This document shows positions 13,085 through 28,000 of a DNA stretch of 64,000 bases, piece by piece. A model generated the notes under the pieces. It made no database searches, had not been told where the DNA came from, and saw only the letters and a list, made by a program, of their open reading frames with translations. The translations under genes and the position numbers were made by a program. The DNA is taken from contig CM040741.1 in the NCBI GenBank assembly GCA_022829145.1, positions 57,436,547 through 57,500,546 on the forward strand. Direction: 5' to 3'. Within the stretch, counting starts at the first letter, position 1, and every line of letters begins with the position of its first letter. The DNA is from Albula goreensis (taxonomy: Eukaryota > Chordata > Actinopteri > Albuliformes > Albulidae).

Positions 13085-16000
13085 GAGAGTGAGAGAGGGA
13101 GCACATGGCTGTATGAGAGAGAGACAGTGTACAAGACCATGAGAAAGACAGACAGAGATAGGGTATATGTGTGTGTGAGAAGAAAGGAAGAGAGAGAGCA
13201 TGAATGTGTATGTGAGAAAGTGAAAGCAAGAGCATATTGGCATGTGTGAAAGAGAGCAGCAAAAATGGAAGAGAGATTTCTTGAGAGAGAGTGTATGTGT
13301 GTGTGAAAGTGAGAGTGGCGAGAGTACAGACAGACACACACAGAGCTGAGCATGCGAGTGCTGCACGCACGCACACACACACGGCCTAACCTGCACAAAT
13401 ACTTTCTGTAACAGAGCACGGCGGTCGGCTAAGGGAAGCTCTGTCTGTGCAGCCCCCGGGACCTCAGGAACAAGCGGCAGATCAAAGAACAGGTACAGAC
13501 ACTTGACCAGCGTGGATGGAACGGACATCGTGGTCATGCAGTCCACTGTTTTCTACAGACATAGAAAGAGAAACAGACAACAATTTTCCTTCTGGGACAG
13601 GGTTGGATTTGGCACATGGAGGATCTTTTTGAATTGCCCTTTTAAAAGAATAGAACAAAGTCTTGACCTGTTAAATTTGATTGCTGATCACAAGGTTTAA
13701 AATTACATTAAACTGTTGAACATAAACTTCCTACTCCCCACTTCCTCTTTATTTTACAAAGTCATGCTGATATTATGGAGACAGTAAGTCTGAAGAGAAT
13801 CAGTTTATATTAACTCTCATCTTCCCATGGTTGGGAAAACATGTGTAACGGTGACAGCTCAAGCTTCCCAGCAAACGTCCCTCTCAGGAAATGTAACCTG
13901 GAGATAGACATAGCTGGTGATTTATCTGAACGACTTGTGGAGCAGTAGGTCTCAGGTGTGTGCAAAGTGAGACATAACAGGCAAATATTAAAATCATTTT
14001 CATAACTGTCACCTGCTCCAATGATAGCTCAGGATATAATTACACAAAAAGAATGGTCCCAAAGCAAGCAAGCTGAGAATGACAGAATCTATTCTGCTCA
14101 TCTGTTTGCTGTGGGAAAACCAGAAACCACATCATGCTCATTCATGCAAATGAGTCACATGACTGTCAGTATAAACGCAACATTCTCATTATCACAGTCG
14201 TCTAGAAATATAATTTCACTTCTTGGTAGGATTTCTCTAAACCGGTATACAATTGTAAGAAATAGCACACATAAAACGGCTGACAGTACAACTAACCACC
14301 CTCAGGACAACACCATCTTAGTAAGTAACACTCCACACAGACACGCAGTTGGTTTTGTCAAAAGCAGAGACCTGGTGAAAATAACCTTTCAAAACAAACT
14401 GACCAACTCTGGAAAACCTAGATATTATTGTATCTGTATTATTGAGTCTGCTCAAATTACAAAATTACAGTCTAAAGTCTGTGAAGCACAGCTGCAATTC
14501 ATTGAAAAATACACATGCACACGCATTGTATTCCAAAAATTATTTTAAAAAAACAGTCCATAATCTATCCAGTACAGGAGGTCTAATTTGCGGACTGCTA
14601 AAGACTGGGAGATGGTGAGCTCCATATGCAAAAAAAGTTAATGGACTTAATTTAATCATGTTTTATTTATATTTGTCATCTCATTTTATAGAAGTTTGTG
14701 ATTAAAATATAATTTAATGATTTCATATCACTTGAAGAGATAATTTGTTGTATACTTGTGATATTGCCTTAGCTTCTTAGCTTTGATTTATAAAAGTTTG
14801 TCACTGTAAACAACAGTTCTGCAACGCAAATTGAATTGCAGCAACCATTTCAGTCTACCATCTTTCATGCCTGCCACTGAACTTTTTGTAAAACACTCAT
14901 ATCAAATACAAATTTGTTACATTTTTTTATTTCAGTTCCCCAAAACGTAATTGAATGCAATGATTTATGTGTCTTAAAGCCTAAACTCCTCGTGGGCTTA
15001 AGGGCACAGTGTCACATCATTAGTCAGAGTTAACCCCGCCCCCAAGTGTGAGGAATTACTATTGACTTCTGATGTGTAGCGGAGGCCATTTATATCTCTT
15101 ACATTCCAGTTCCCTGAAAAAACCTGGAAAATGCTGTGAGAGGATGAATGGAATGGGAATACTGAGAGAGGACCATGAAGGGCATTCTTTTACAGTGTGA
15201 GAAAGGGCTCTGTTGTTCTCATGACATCAGTAGTGTTGTGGGAGCCAGGCCCGCCTTTGCTCGTTGGAAACTTGGGTTTAGAAAACAAACTGATTTCATA
15301 TCATTTGGCCAGGGATGACCAAACGAAGGAAAAGTTGCTTAACTGTGACCACAAAATAACTTGGATTTGATTCTAATTCTAAAATATGCAGCCTAAAATA
15401 TGTAAATAGCTCGGGCATAAAGTTTTGAATTGTAGGCATGCTGCACCAGCTGTGGTTTCCCAACTCAGAAAGGAAGTAAAGCAAACACTTCTTCCGAACT
15501 CCTCCCCCACCATCCCCTGACTGTCCCTGCACTGGCACACCTGTCCTGATGAGGCTAGCAGGTTGATGGTGGTGAGCAGCATCCAGCCCCTGCTGGCCTC
15601 TTCACTCTGGTTCACCTCCAGGAACTGCACGATGGCTCGACTGGCTGCCTCTGTGGGAAAACACCATAGATACATATACATACATTACAGCTCCTGGACA
15701 CAAAGGGCTGGATGAAGACATCAATACCAGAACATGAACAAAGTGCTTGTTTTTACATAGGCAATTTTTTTCAAAGAAGCTTGTTTTTTGGACACAGAAA
15801 TTGCTGCAAAGCATTTAACAGCTTTCCAGGCCAAGCTGTTGAAGTAGAGACTATTAAAGACCAGGCTTGACTCACTGCTGGATACTCTCTAGGCTAAAGG
15901 GAAATGACAAGAGATGAGTCTAGATCGGGTGAATAGCCTGTTTTTGTCGTTATGCATTCCTTTGTTTTTGCATTCTATTACTCCCAGTGAGAGTGAAAAG

Positions 16001-19000
16001 GGGAAGGAGAGTGATATTGAATATCCCTTGCCCATTTGTGAAGAAACATGGATATTTTTTTTTCTCCACTGCAGAGATTCTGACCAGAGATTCAATCCCT
16101 AAATCAATGCCTGATCCTCTGAAAGTCACAAGACACTGTGAAGAGAATTCTGGGATACACAGGGTCACTCCAGAGCACACAGTAGAGACAATGAAATTAT
16201 AACACCCCAAGCAAAGACAAAGAAACCCCTCAGATACCATTAAAGTACTAATGTCAACGTATTAAAAAAATGTAACGTGACACACCAAGAACAAAACAGA
16301 TGGCTAATTATGTATTGGGTGCATTTGTTTTGCATTCACATTTCAGTACTGCACTGAAGTCCTACAAGTACTTACACAGTGACAGCACTGTCACTGAATA
16401 GAAACTGTCACTTAAAAGTATAATATATTCAAATTGCTTTAGAACCAAACACATTTGTACAAAGGCCACATCCTTTGCTAATGAAATGAGCGCTACTGTT
16501 TTCTAACAGCTGTCTGTAGTCACAAAGGCCTTCCCAAATGCTTGCATACTTCTACTGTTTAGGTAATAACGTGCTTTCGCAGAGCCTAATGATAAATTAA
16601 ATGTCAACTCATTTAAGTCAATCATCCTGTAAAGTAGAGTCTTGGGGCTCACCCCTTTTACACGATTTAATTGATTTAAGTGTTTAAAAGCAAAGATGAG
16701 AAGTATGTTTTATAGAAAGTAATGCTACACAAAACATCCCAGATGACAAGCATTTCACCTTCTTGCAGCTAAAATGTGAGCGGCATTGCCCCTAAGCTGT
16801 ACGTTTAGTCTTTAACAAAGGTGGACATCAAGGGCATAAAACAATGTCAACAAGAGACCACACTATAGCAAAAGCAAAGCCTTAATGTAAGGTCTGTATT
16901 TTATAATATTTCAGTTATATTTGTTTATTAAGTAGCTAAACTTAAATTAAGATGTGGAACACTGGTTGCTCGCACAGGGACACCACCTTGGCCCTGCTTT
17001 CACCCACCTGTGGATTTATTAGATGCTCTTCGTCTGATCTCAGTCACCATCAGTCGGGACACCTGGGTGGTGAACTGCAGCAGGTCCGAAAACTTCTCTG
17101 TCATTGTACTAGGTGGGGCATTCCCAAAAACCTATAATGCATTGAGAAAGTTGCAAACAGAAGGTCATAATCCTAAGAAGGCAAATGTAATTTGGCATGT
17201 CAACTTCAATGGCAATTTTAAATTGCTGTATTGACTATATTGTCCATTAATTGCATTTAGTTTCTTTACAATACCTTACTTCTGTGGCATAATGTGAAGC
17301 TATTTACCTACATCACATCCTTAAAACACTGCATGGGCAACTGCTTGCATTTTTGACTTTTTCATAATGCACTTAGCACAATGCCTCAGTTGGACTTACT
17401 TTTAACCACACCTATGTATAACAAATATTTTAAGGCAGTTTGCATTTAGACATTTAAGGGAAAACTAGTAAGCACTTGGTATTCAAAAATGTTAAAAATG
17501 GCATTAAAAGAGCGACTAACAAGACACTTTAGAATGAGACAAGCAGATTTTTTGTGGGAAGTAGCTGGTTACCTACGCCCTTGTCAGCAAAGATTTTACT
17601 TTTCTCTCCCTCTCCCATTAATTTCCCTTTATGTAAGAAAACACAATGAGTTTGCACAGACGTTTGCATAGCAGTGAACATTCCGAAGGCCATGCATCAA
17701 GCCTAATTAGCAGCTAGACTCAAATGCCATGTTTGATCTCCTCCACAGGGATACCTGATGGGTCCGTGGAAGCAGGCTAATGTCACTGCTAATGTCAACT
17801 GTGTATATTTGCAAAGCAGATTGCGTGAAACATAGATAGTAATTGCCCTATCGTAACGGTATCACACATCACACTACATGGAAAATGAGACTCTTTACCA
17901 TATTGTGAACCATTGTAATTACTGTGTGATTACGGAGAGTGGCAGGTGTCCCTCTATGAAGTATTCAACAGTGGTGAGTGCTCTTAACTCATACGAGCAC
18001 CTGCCTCTCTTACGTTCAAACTATTACCTTTCATCCACCCACACATTAGTCTGTCCACATAACAGTCTTGATGACATCAGCAGCCACATATATTTAACAG
18101 TGAACAAATAAGTGAAGAGAAACCTCTGGGCTGCTTGGTTGTATTCACTGGCTATTAGGAGGATTGCTGCGTCCTCAAGCAGACAGATCATCTCATATTG
18201 ATGAGCCACTTACTGTAATGACTGCATGATCTCTTACAGACATGTGGAGTGAACACTTAAGACAGCACACAGGTAATGCATGCATCAAATAAATTATATC
18301 TTTTGACCTGTTTGACTGTTTATGGTTTGACTAAGCATTTTTCTTACACTGGTCTTAGATTTTTTTTCCTGAGTGAAAGAGCTTGGCTACTGTCAGGAAA
18401 ATTAACAGAAAATCTGACCAATGTACAAAAGAAACACACAAATGAATCTAACTTTTCAGGGACATGAATGGATCACAATAGTGCCTTGAACCCTGAAAAG
18501 TAAAAGCCAAATTCATGATCCTTTCTACAATGGACAAACCTTTACAATTAATTTCTCTGGTTGATTATTACCTTGTTTCATTTAACCCTACTGAACTGAT
18601 CAGTTTCGTCACCTTCTCTTGTAAGTTAGTTCAGTACTGGCATCCATCCGCCGCCCTTGCCCCACCCACTCACCCGATTGAAGACAGGAAGCATCATGTA
18701 CAGCTTCTCCTCTTGCTCCTTTTGGGTCATGTGACGTGGAGGGTGACAGAGCTCGGAGAAGAGGCGCCGCAAGTGCATCAGGCCCAGGGCATTGTCCTGG
18801 GGGCTGCACTCCTCCTGTCGCGGCCTACCCATGATCCTCTTCACCATGTTCATCTTGAGCGGCTTCTTCAGGACAAAGCCAGCCCTGGGAAGATGGGGAA
18901 GGAGAGACAGAGAAGGGAGGGGGGCATGACAGGAGGAAAGCAAGGAGAAGAGAGAGAGAAAGTAATGTAAGAGAAGAGGTTAGATCCAGAGCAAAGGAGA

Positions 19001-22000
19001 GAGAGAGAGATGAAGAAAGTGAGGGATGACAGGTAGAGGGCAAAAGGGAGGGAGGTAGGAGAAAATCAGTCAGTCTGCCTGTGCGGTAGGAGCCACACTG
19101 AACAGTTAAGAGTGCTCTTGTCAGTTGATATCCCGGCATCAAAACCCATAAATCTGTAACTCACGCCGCAGACCTTGTGCCTGACAGTTTCTGCACTGCC
19201 ACATTCATCACATTTATCTTCTCCTACAGCCCTCTTCAAAGTCTTCACTTCACCTAGCTTAGTCTGATCCATTCAGCAGCACTGAGCACCTCAGCAGGCC
19301 TCTGACTCAGAAAGCTAAATTACTGAAACATCACCAACATTGATGTTTTTCCATTTCATGCCACTTGAAGGGGAGAGAGTGAGATTTAACCCCCACTCAT
19401 GGGCTTGATAACCCAGTGCCTGTGGCATGGGGAGAACAAAAGCGCACAAATTACAAAACAGAATAAAGCCATGCCTCCAGAGGAACATAACAAATGCACT
19501 TTATGAGCAAATCTCACATGCAATGGAGCACTCATAATTAAGTAAAGAGAATATGAATTTGCCCATGAAAATTAGAGCAAAGACATTCAAAAGACATTTC
19601 AGACAAAATGACATTTTCAGATGGGAAATTTAAAGTGGGTGTTCTCTGGCTGCGTTGGGTACCTTAATGCAATTTGAAAGTTATTGTGTGTGGGTGCAGA
19701 CATGCGCTGCAGGGTGCTCTTTTTCGTGGAGATGACAGCAAAATTTTACAAACAGATATGTTTACTCACTGAATTAAAGAAAGACTTTAACTATGAAAAC
19801 AATCCTGAAGGCCTGACCAAGTGACCACTGAACTGAACCATGTCATCAGGCCCACAGCATTTCACCCTCTATGGAAAAAGCAGCTGCAAAAATGACTTCT
19901 CTAATTCTTGAGCTAGCTTTCCCAATTTTGCACATTGCAGAAATGCCACCAATCACATGCTGAATGTGCTGAGAACGAAACAGAGTCAACATTTGCTCAG
20001 TTCACCAGCCTTAAACATTTAAGCAACTTGGGAAAGTCACTGGGAGGCAATGAAACTAATGAGTGCAACTGACTTACCCACATATTTACTCAAACTGAGC
20101 CAACCGTCATCTGCAGCAGGGCTGTTCAGATTCAACCTCACAGCAGCAGAACACACTATACTGCATTCACTGGCCTTTACTCCTTGTGCCACCCAAAGGC
20201 CCCAAGTTAAGCTGTCTCTAACTGATGATTTCATGCTTTTGCTTTTTTCATATCATGTTTTCACATCCTTAAATACCGTATCCAAATATTCATAAATGTA
20301 CGTTACGTGAAAATTGTACAGGAAAATAAAGAGATTAAAAACATAGTTATTAGGAGGGCCTTCACTTCAGTGTTGATCATTTCAGATGAAGCTCAGAAGT
20401 GTCCCTCAGTCCATGGCCTTTAAAGACTCAACCATCCCTGACTGCACGAGCTTTCGGGACCAGTCTGACATGGACTGTGGAAACTGAGGACGCGGAAAGA
20501 TTATTTTGGATCCTTTCAGGGGAAAGCTCTGCCGAACTGTAATGGTAACGTGTTCTGACAACCCAACACGCATCTTCGATGTGGCTTCCCCCTGGAGGAA
20601 CTCTTAGTTATGTCAACTCCTTAGAACAAATTATTCCCAGTCCATAGGGTTGAGAGAATGGTGTTCTTAGCCTCAGTGCTTTTTTTTTTTTCGCAGCTGC
20701 CATTTAGCTTTCCGTCTGTGCATGTTTGCATGGACGCTTCGAAAACGCACACAGCAGCTTTTTCAGAAACCTCTATCAAATTAGTCACTGCGTAAATTAC
20801 TTTAAACAGCCTGAAAAGCACTTCTACTTACAGAAGTATAAGGATAAGAAAGGTTTTTGTAAGCTTTCCCTGTAAATGGACACATTGTTAACACTGGATA
20901 CCGCTCAAACCATAAATGCTGCAGTTTGCAAGTTAAGTCAGCCTGCAACATGAGATTAGTCACAGTTGCATCATTATTGTTACTATTCTGTTTCAACTTA
21001 TGCCTTTGCTGCAGCTTTTAGAAGGGATTCAACCAAGTTATTGAAAGTCATACAGAAAGGGTATGAAAAACTGAACTGCTGTGAATACTTCACAGTACTA
21101 CCTCTAGGCCAATCTGAGGCAGTACTGTACACAGCCCTGTAGTGGAAGTATTGTAAAGTGACAGTCTCTTTCACAGCTTGCAGTGGACAATACAAATGGA
21201 GTATAGCAATTACTTTATCATTTAGGAATTGTAAAATAAAATACAGACTCTACAACATAATAATTTAAAGCTTTGGCATTCAGAAAAAATAATTTCATAA
21301 CGAAACTAAACTTTAACGGGAGGACTGGGCACTGGCTGAATCGTTACAGTGTTAATATGTTGTAAAGTTTGCTACGAAACATCCTACCATTGGACAGCTA
21401 AGCGCATTCCACATGCCATTCAGCTCTGTGGTTTTGGTGAGGCTATTTTTGTGTGATATCTGATTAGATGGTTACAGTGAGAACAGTGCTGGACAGACTC
21501 TGAGAGTGGGGTAAGTTTTTTGGAAAAGATTATATGCTTACCACAAAACTACCTTATTGTTCATCTGACCCTCGTGCTACACTGATAAAAAAAAAAAGAG
21601 CTCTCAACAGAACAGTAATATGGAGACCAAACGGGTAATAAAGTATTCTGAGGCTTTGTTGTGCAAGTAAAAAATGTTGCAAGTATGATCAGATCAGACA
21701 GAGCAAGACAGAGCTTATATCTTCAGTAACTACCCTCAATGTCCTATGTAACATAGCTTAAGACAGGCCATATGTTCCATATATTAAGCAGATCACGTTC
21801 AAAATTTTCCCTGACTAATTTCTTAATGTTTTTTTTTTTCTTTGCTGACAGTGTGGAAAGTGGAAACCAAGGTTTCTCCCCATATGTAGCATTGTAAAAG
21901 CCACATACACGAACTTCCCTTATTCAGAACACACCAGCTGCCTTCCCAAATTCACACTGTTTTGTAATGGTGGAGACTCCAGTTGTTCTTTGGGGCAGAA

Positions 22001-25000
22001 CTGCTGACTGCAGACAGACAAAGTGTGAATGCCTTTCCTTTGTGACTCATGTGGGAAACCCACCCTTCCTGGTGTCTTTCCTTGTGGATGTACATGGCTC
22101 TGGGAAAATGAGAACTCATCCAATAGATGTTTTGTCCCGATAGGCTTAGATCATTACAGAAAATTCAGGTTCAATACAACATTTTGAGCATTCCTTAATT
22201 CACTTATGAAATGACAGCCCTCATCGGTTATTTTATGACTTTGCACAATCACATGAATAATTTGACTAAGCTTCTTCGCTGAATTATTAAGGAGGCAGTT
22301 GACAGCTGAAATGACATAAACAATAGCAAAACATGCTGTGCATACTGACTGCTTTCATTTTCCAGTGGAATGTGAAAGAGCTCTGCATGGAGAAATCTTG
22401 TCATTCACCTGCTTCCACATGCGCCTCCCTGATACCAGATGCTTTGGAGGAGCATGCCGAAAGACTCAAATATATCTCAGATCCTAAGATCTCATGATTT
22501 TTCAAAACTGACACACTTTCTGTTTGAGCACAACAGAGGCTTCCCTCTGAATAAGTAAATTATACACATATTCTTTCATTTTTCATATCAGACTTAACAA
22601 GATAAGACCATTTTCTTTATGAGGAGGCGAGAATGGAAGTAAATCAGAATAATGTTCATGTTCCTGCCACCAACAAGGTCTATAATATACTGTATAAATT
22701 TCACATCGTATTCAGTTTACAGAATAAGCATCCACAACAAAATATAGCTAGGCTAGAATTCAGAAAAAAGCTGAGAATAACATACATTAGAAATTCTGAG
22801 ATACAAACTTCCAAGTGACTGACAGACTTACCATCAACCTCATGTAGCACCAACCCCGAAGCACCATACACCATTATGCCCTGTTTATTATCAGTACAGA
22901 CTCTATGAGAATGTCTGACAGCTTGCAATCAACACAGATAACACCAGATAAGTAACTTTTCTCCTGATCTGATGTGTCAAAAGTTCAGTTCAAATTATCC
23001 ATCAGGCATCACTGAGATGGCTGCTAATAAATTGGTAGCAGTGGCAGTCAGTTACTTCCCTCATTGCATAATTATTTTATATCTAAGAATCTACTGTGTC
23101 CCTACAGCAAAGTCTCAAGCCATCCCTTTTGCACTTTGGTTGCTCTCCCCATGATATAGCCAGGGAACGGTTAACCACCAGCAGCCACCAGCGAAGTTAA
23201 TGAAGTAGTCAGCTATAAACAAACCTCAGACAAGATCAGTAACAAGAACTACAAGTTTGACACAGTGTGAGACACGAGTGAGACACAAGGTAGAGCCATG
23301 CGGAACTCCATTTACATCTTAATAAATAAGAATGCAGTGGAATCCCTGTTAATACCACTAAAGTTTTGTGCCACCTCTTATACAAAGTGGCAGCATATTT
23401 TGGCCACAATATGCACACTATGTATACAAAATGAGTACATTTTGTCAGATCCTAGATACATCTCCTAACCTGTGTTGCAGCAGAGACACTTCCACTGAGA
23501 CAGCCCATGACTGTAAAGTAGGTTAGATGCAATATTTATGACTTTCCAGAGGCTGGGTAAACAGTGTGATCGGTGGAACAATGCTCCTCTCTGCTATGAT
23601 TTCTCTTTATAAAACCTTCCCACAGGCTCTGCCTTCAAAAATAATGAGCCGGAATCCAGTGCTTTGAACACCACACTTGAATTTCAAACATGGACATCCA
23701 TGCACTCTTTCCAATAAAACAATTCTTTTATTTTGTTCACTTTCATATAAGGGCAATCAAAAGGACACTAATGCGACCATATTGTAAATTTGTAAACAAG
23801 AACACCCATTAAACAAATGGTGAGTGCTCTGGCTGTGCTCCCAGATGACTGCCCTTAATACCTTGATGCTGCAGCAATACAGACTCAAAGGAGTTTGCAT
23901 TACACATTCTATTTCGTGTCCCTCCCATGAACAATACCAAATGATTAAAGATATATAGACATGGCTATTAATTTATTGGCAAGGGTGCCTGAATATTTAT
24001 ATCATGCTACCGTGTCATTGACATTTGGATATCATCATCATGGGTGGGTGTGTGTGAGTATCTGCAGCTGAAGGGCTCAGCATACATTGGTAAACACTTT
24101 AATGTTGTCATAAGTGTGTCACATGATATAGCACTGCCATGTAGTCATTGAGCTGTAATGAAATATAAAAATGTGATTTTTGAAAAATCTAGTGAAATAT
24201 GGCTTGCAGGTACATTATAGTCATTATGGGCTATCCTCAGTGAAAAAAGGGGTTAGTTATCATTAAAAGTTTATATAATGCCCAACATACAACAACCGAC
24301 AATACCATTTGTTTGTGCTGGTCCATATAAAAAATGGACTGTGAAAAGCAAAAATTCATTTTCACAAATTGTACTTAAAAAGGATTTGTTTCAGCCTCAA
24401 TGATATAAAAGGCTCATCAAATCAGTCTCTAAATCAAGATAATTTGGAGGGAAAAGGCTGTTTAAAGGATGACAAGAGACAATGAGAAACGGAACAGTGA
24501 CAACAGCTCATCCACACCCTCCCCTTACCTTACAGGACATGAAAGGACTTCAAAACCATATCCCATCACCATGCCTGTCTTCCCCTCTGGACTTCCTGTG
24601 ACTCAATTCTATCCCGCCCAATACGAAACTCAAAAAAGATGAGCCCATCCAAAACAGAGGCCTTTGATGCGACAAACCTGCACTTCCCTCTCCTTCAGTT
24701 AAACTGAACTGGAGAGCAGAGAGAGCCTTTGATGTCCCTGAGTCACCCGACTGACTGACTCTCTGATCATCCAGACATCTGTGCGCTCGGCCGATCGATG
24801 CCTCAAATCTAATGCACGTCGATGCGGTTCCCACGCCTCTCAATCACGAGCCATCTGCTCAGACGTCCCGTGACGCCTGGGGTCTGGGGGCTGACCGCGC
24901 GCCCGGGTGTGAGGACTGCCGTTCAGACGGACTCATTTCCATGATAGGGAGAGAAACCTGCGGGCAGACCAGGGGCCTGCTACCAGCCCCTTACAAAGCC

Positions 25001-28000
25001 TTAGGCCCACATGCCATGCTAGTGTCAGGCTTCCAGCCAGGGAAATCCAATTTCTCTACTTTGCTTAAAAAAAATCCAGAAAACAAAGCGCTTTTGGTTT
25101 TACTTCTTAACAAGGTTACGTATGCGTTTCATAACAACATAACCTTGTTTATATAAGATTCGATAGCAATGTTTCAAAACACACTATGAAGAAAGAAGAA
25201 AGGAGGGGAAAAAATGGTTTCACAGGAACGTAATGTATGGAAAATAAGTTCTAAAATAAGTGCTGCTGAATGAACAGCACCAGGGGAACACTTCTGACAC
25301 ACATTTCAGAGGACATGTGCCAGTATTATTACACAAACAGGCAAAAATTGTGGCCTCCGCAAACAGATGATTGAATGAGAGACAGCCTGGTGCACACTCG
25401 GGTGGGGGGTTAGGGGTGGACATTACAAAGCTGTAGCATTTGGGGGGCTGAAGCCATCTACCCACCTACACTGTACCCCCAGATCTCCACTCTGCCTCTA
25501 TTACAAAAAGGGACACAAGAGCACTCCTGGAATTAAAGTAAGCCTATGTAAATGCAAGCACTATATAATGCTTGGAAAATCTCACTTCCTAGCCTATTAC
25601 CATGACCAAAGAATCCATTAATCACACTCAATGCAGACCAACCAGTGCTGGTGCAGATGTGTGATCCTAAACATAGAAAATTACAATGCAGTACAAACCC
25701 TTCCCCCAGCTTGTTAAATTAGCCAATTCCTTGACAGTGACTGATATTGCCCATTATATGAGCCCAGGGTTCTGAGACATATACATTATTACTGTTTATC
25801 ACCATTGTGCTTTAGAAAACAGAGAGAAAGCAAGCAATACAGACTAATTCCAAACTCTCCTTTAGGGCTACTGCTACCTATTACTCTGCCAATACTGAAA
25901 AATACTCAGGCTACAGGGACTCCTCTCTGGGAATCATTACTCCAGACTGTTCAAGCTAAGGCACTGTGTCTCTGGAATCCATTACTTCACATTGTTCTGG
26001 CTAAGGCACTGTATCTCTGGGATCCATTACATCATAATGTTATGGCTGCAGCAGCTCATCTCTGGGATCCATTACTTCAGACTGTTTAGGTTGAAGCACT
26101 GTAGCTATGTCCCAAACCGCGTACTTCCATGCTCCGAGTACGCATAGCGAGTGCGCATCCATTTTGGAGTACGAGTCCAAACCGAAGTGCGGTAGTACGG
26201 AGCCACGGTAGTATGGAGCATGGAAGTATGCGGTTTGGGACACAGCTTGTGTCTCTGGGATCCATTACCCCGGAATGCTCGGGCTGTAGCAGCTCCTTCC
26301 TGGTATCCATTACTTCAGACTTATCAGGCAGCTGTGGCAGTGCCATTCTGAGATCCACCACACTAGACTGCTAAGGCTGAGATCAAAAGCCTGTTTATTG
26401 CTCCATTCCCACCAGTCAGGTGCGTGTTACAGAATGTAACCATATATTATGTCAGCTGAGACAGACAGGAGACATTACAAACATGACAGTTTATGTGTAG
26501 GGGAGAGGGATGTTTACTAGGGACACCAGGATTGTGAAGCTACTGAAGAGTACTGAATGCAATTTATTAACGCATAACTGATTGGGATAAGAAACGGGGC
26601 CTCTCTTAGGTATTTTGCTTTCACACATAGTTAAGCTATTTACTTGAGTTAATCCCATTTCACTTTCTGATATAAACTAGATCAAAATCGAGAAGAGTCC
26701 ATCAGTTACATGCGTCACACATGTCAAGTGACCCTGAGTACTATTGCATAACCACTGTTAAATTACTTTGTAATACTTCTTAATTACTGTTAATCACTAA
26801 GCTAGCCACATGTCACAACAATAAGGATGTTTTTTTTCTAGTTCAGGATTTGACAACCCTTTTCTTTGTGGGGGTGAAACCATGACAGAAATGCCCAATT
26901 AGGACACTCTAATCTGTGGTATGTAACATTTCTTGTCCTATTCTCTGTCACCCAGACAAACCTTTTAATATGGTGTGGAAAATCAAATATATCAGCATTA
27001 GTTCTCTTGACAACAGCCTAAAGTAAAAAGACTTAATCACTGTTGCTGAAACCTCTGGTCAAGATGAATGGTGAGTTTTAATGCAGAGCAGAATTGCATA
27101 AACTTTAAGAACTGAAAAGAAGCTAAACTTTTTTTTTTAAGCCTTGGAGCCTTTGTGCCATTCTCAAACAGAGGTGCCAACTACAACAAGGCCTGAAAGA
27201 GGGAACTAGGGCTAATTACTCTTTGAGAAGAATGTGATTAAAAAAGAAATGCAACACCTTCAAAGATCTATTGTTTCTTTGGAGATTTTGCGAGATGAAG
27301 TCATTACAAAATGGCAGTTCTGTGACTAGAAAGGAGGCTGGGACTCACACAGCAGCAGCACCAGGACAGGCCTGTCGGGTGGGGGAAATGTCAGCGGTGC
27401 GCACGAAACCCGAGGAGAAGCTCCACAATAAAGACGTTGATTGATGGGTGGAGGAAATTTACATAAGTACGAATGATCCCAATGGGGCTGACCCATTTCC
27501 AAAGCTACAATAAACAAAACCACACATCCTCAAAGTGCCTCTGCCTGATGCTACTGTGCCATGACAGCTTGAGGTGGGAGGCTGCTGTCGTCTAAAACGC
27601 TTCTGTCTTGTAAGAGCGGTTTACCAAATGGGAGGATGCTGTCATCTAAAATGTTTGGCTAACCAAATACTGATGCTAATGAAATATGATATGTCAGCCC
27701 TTTTTAAACAATAAGGTAGAAGTTTAAATCCACTGAGGCTTTGCACAACTAAGCAGAATGCATTTTTTTCTTTTCGGTTCAGGCTACAACACCATGGAGT
27801 ACAACAGCACAAGGTGCAGACATGTGTATACAGTTGTGCACTTTATTTCTTCTGCTCACTGTCAATACCAGCATGCAATGGCTTACTCTGAGTCAAAATG
27901 AATTAAATGTCTGATTGTTGTCAAATGTCAGCAGAGGCAAAGAAATATTGGTCACTCAGACAAATACAGTCAATTTGTTTCTTATGGAGGGACAGGGTGT

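Noticed and set aside
12877..13546. Long overlapping open frames of up to 180 codons on the minus strand
   Set aside because: They are translations of (CA)n and (CT)n repeats (runs of HTHTHT and SLSLSL). Only the 13391-13552 part is a real wdfy3 exon.
14021..14548. 175-codon plus-strand open frame inside a wdfy3 intron
   Set aside because: No domain, low-complexity bias or family phrase is recognisable, and codon use looks like AT-rich chance sequence. No splice context was found.
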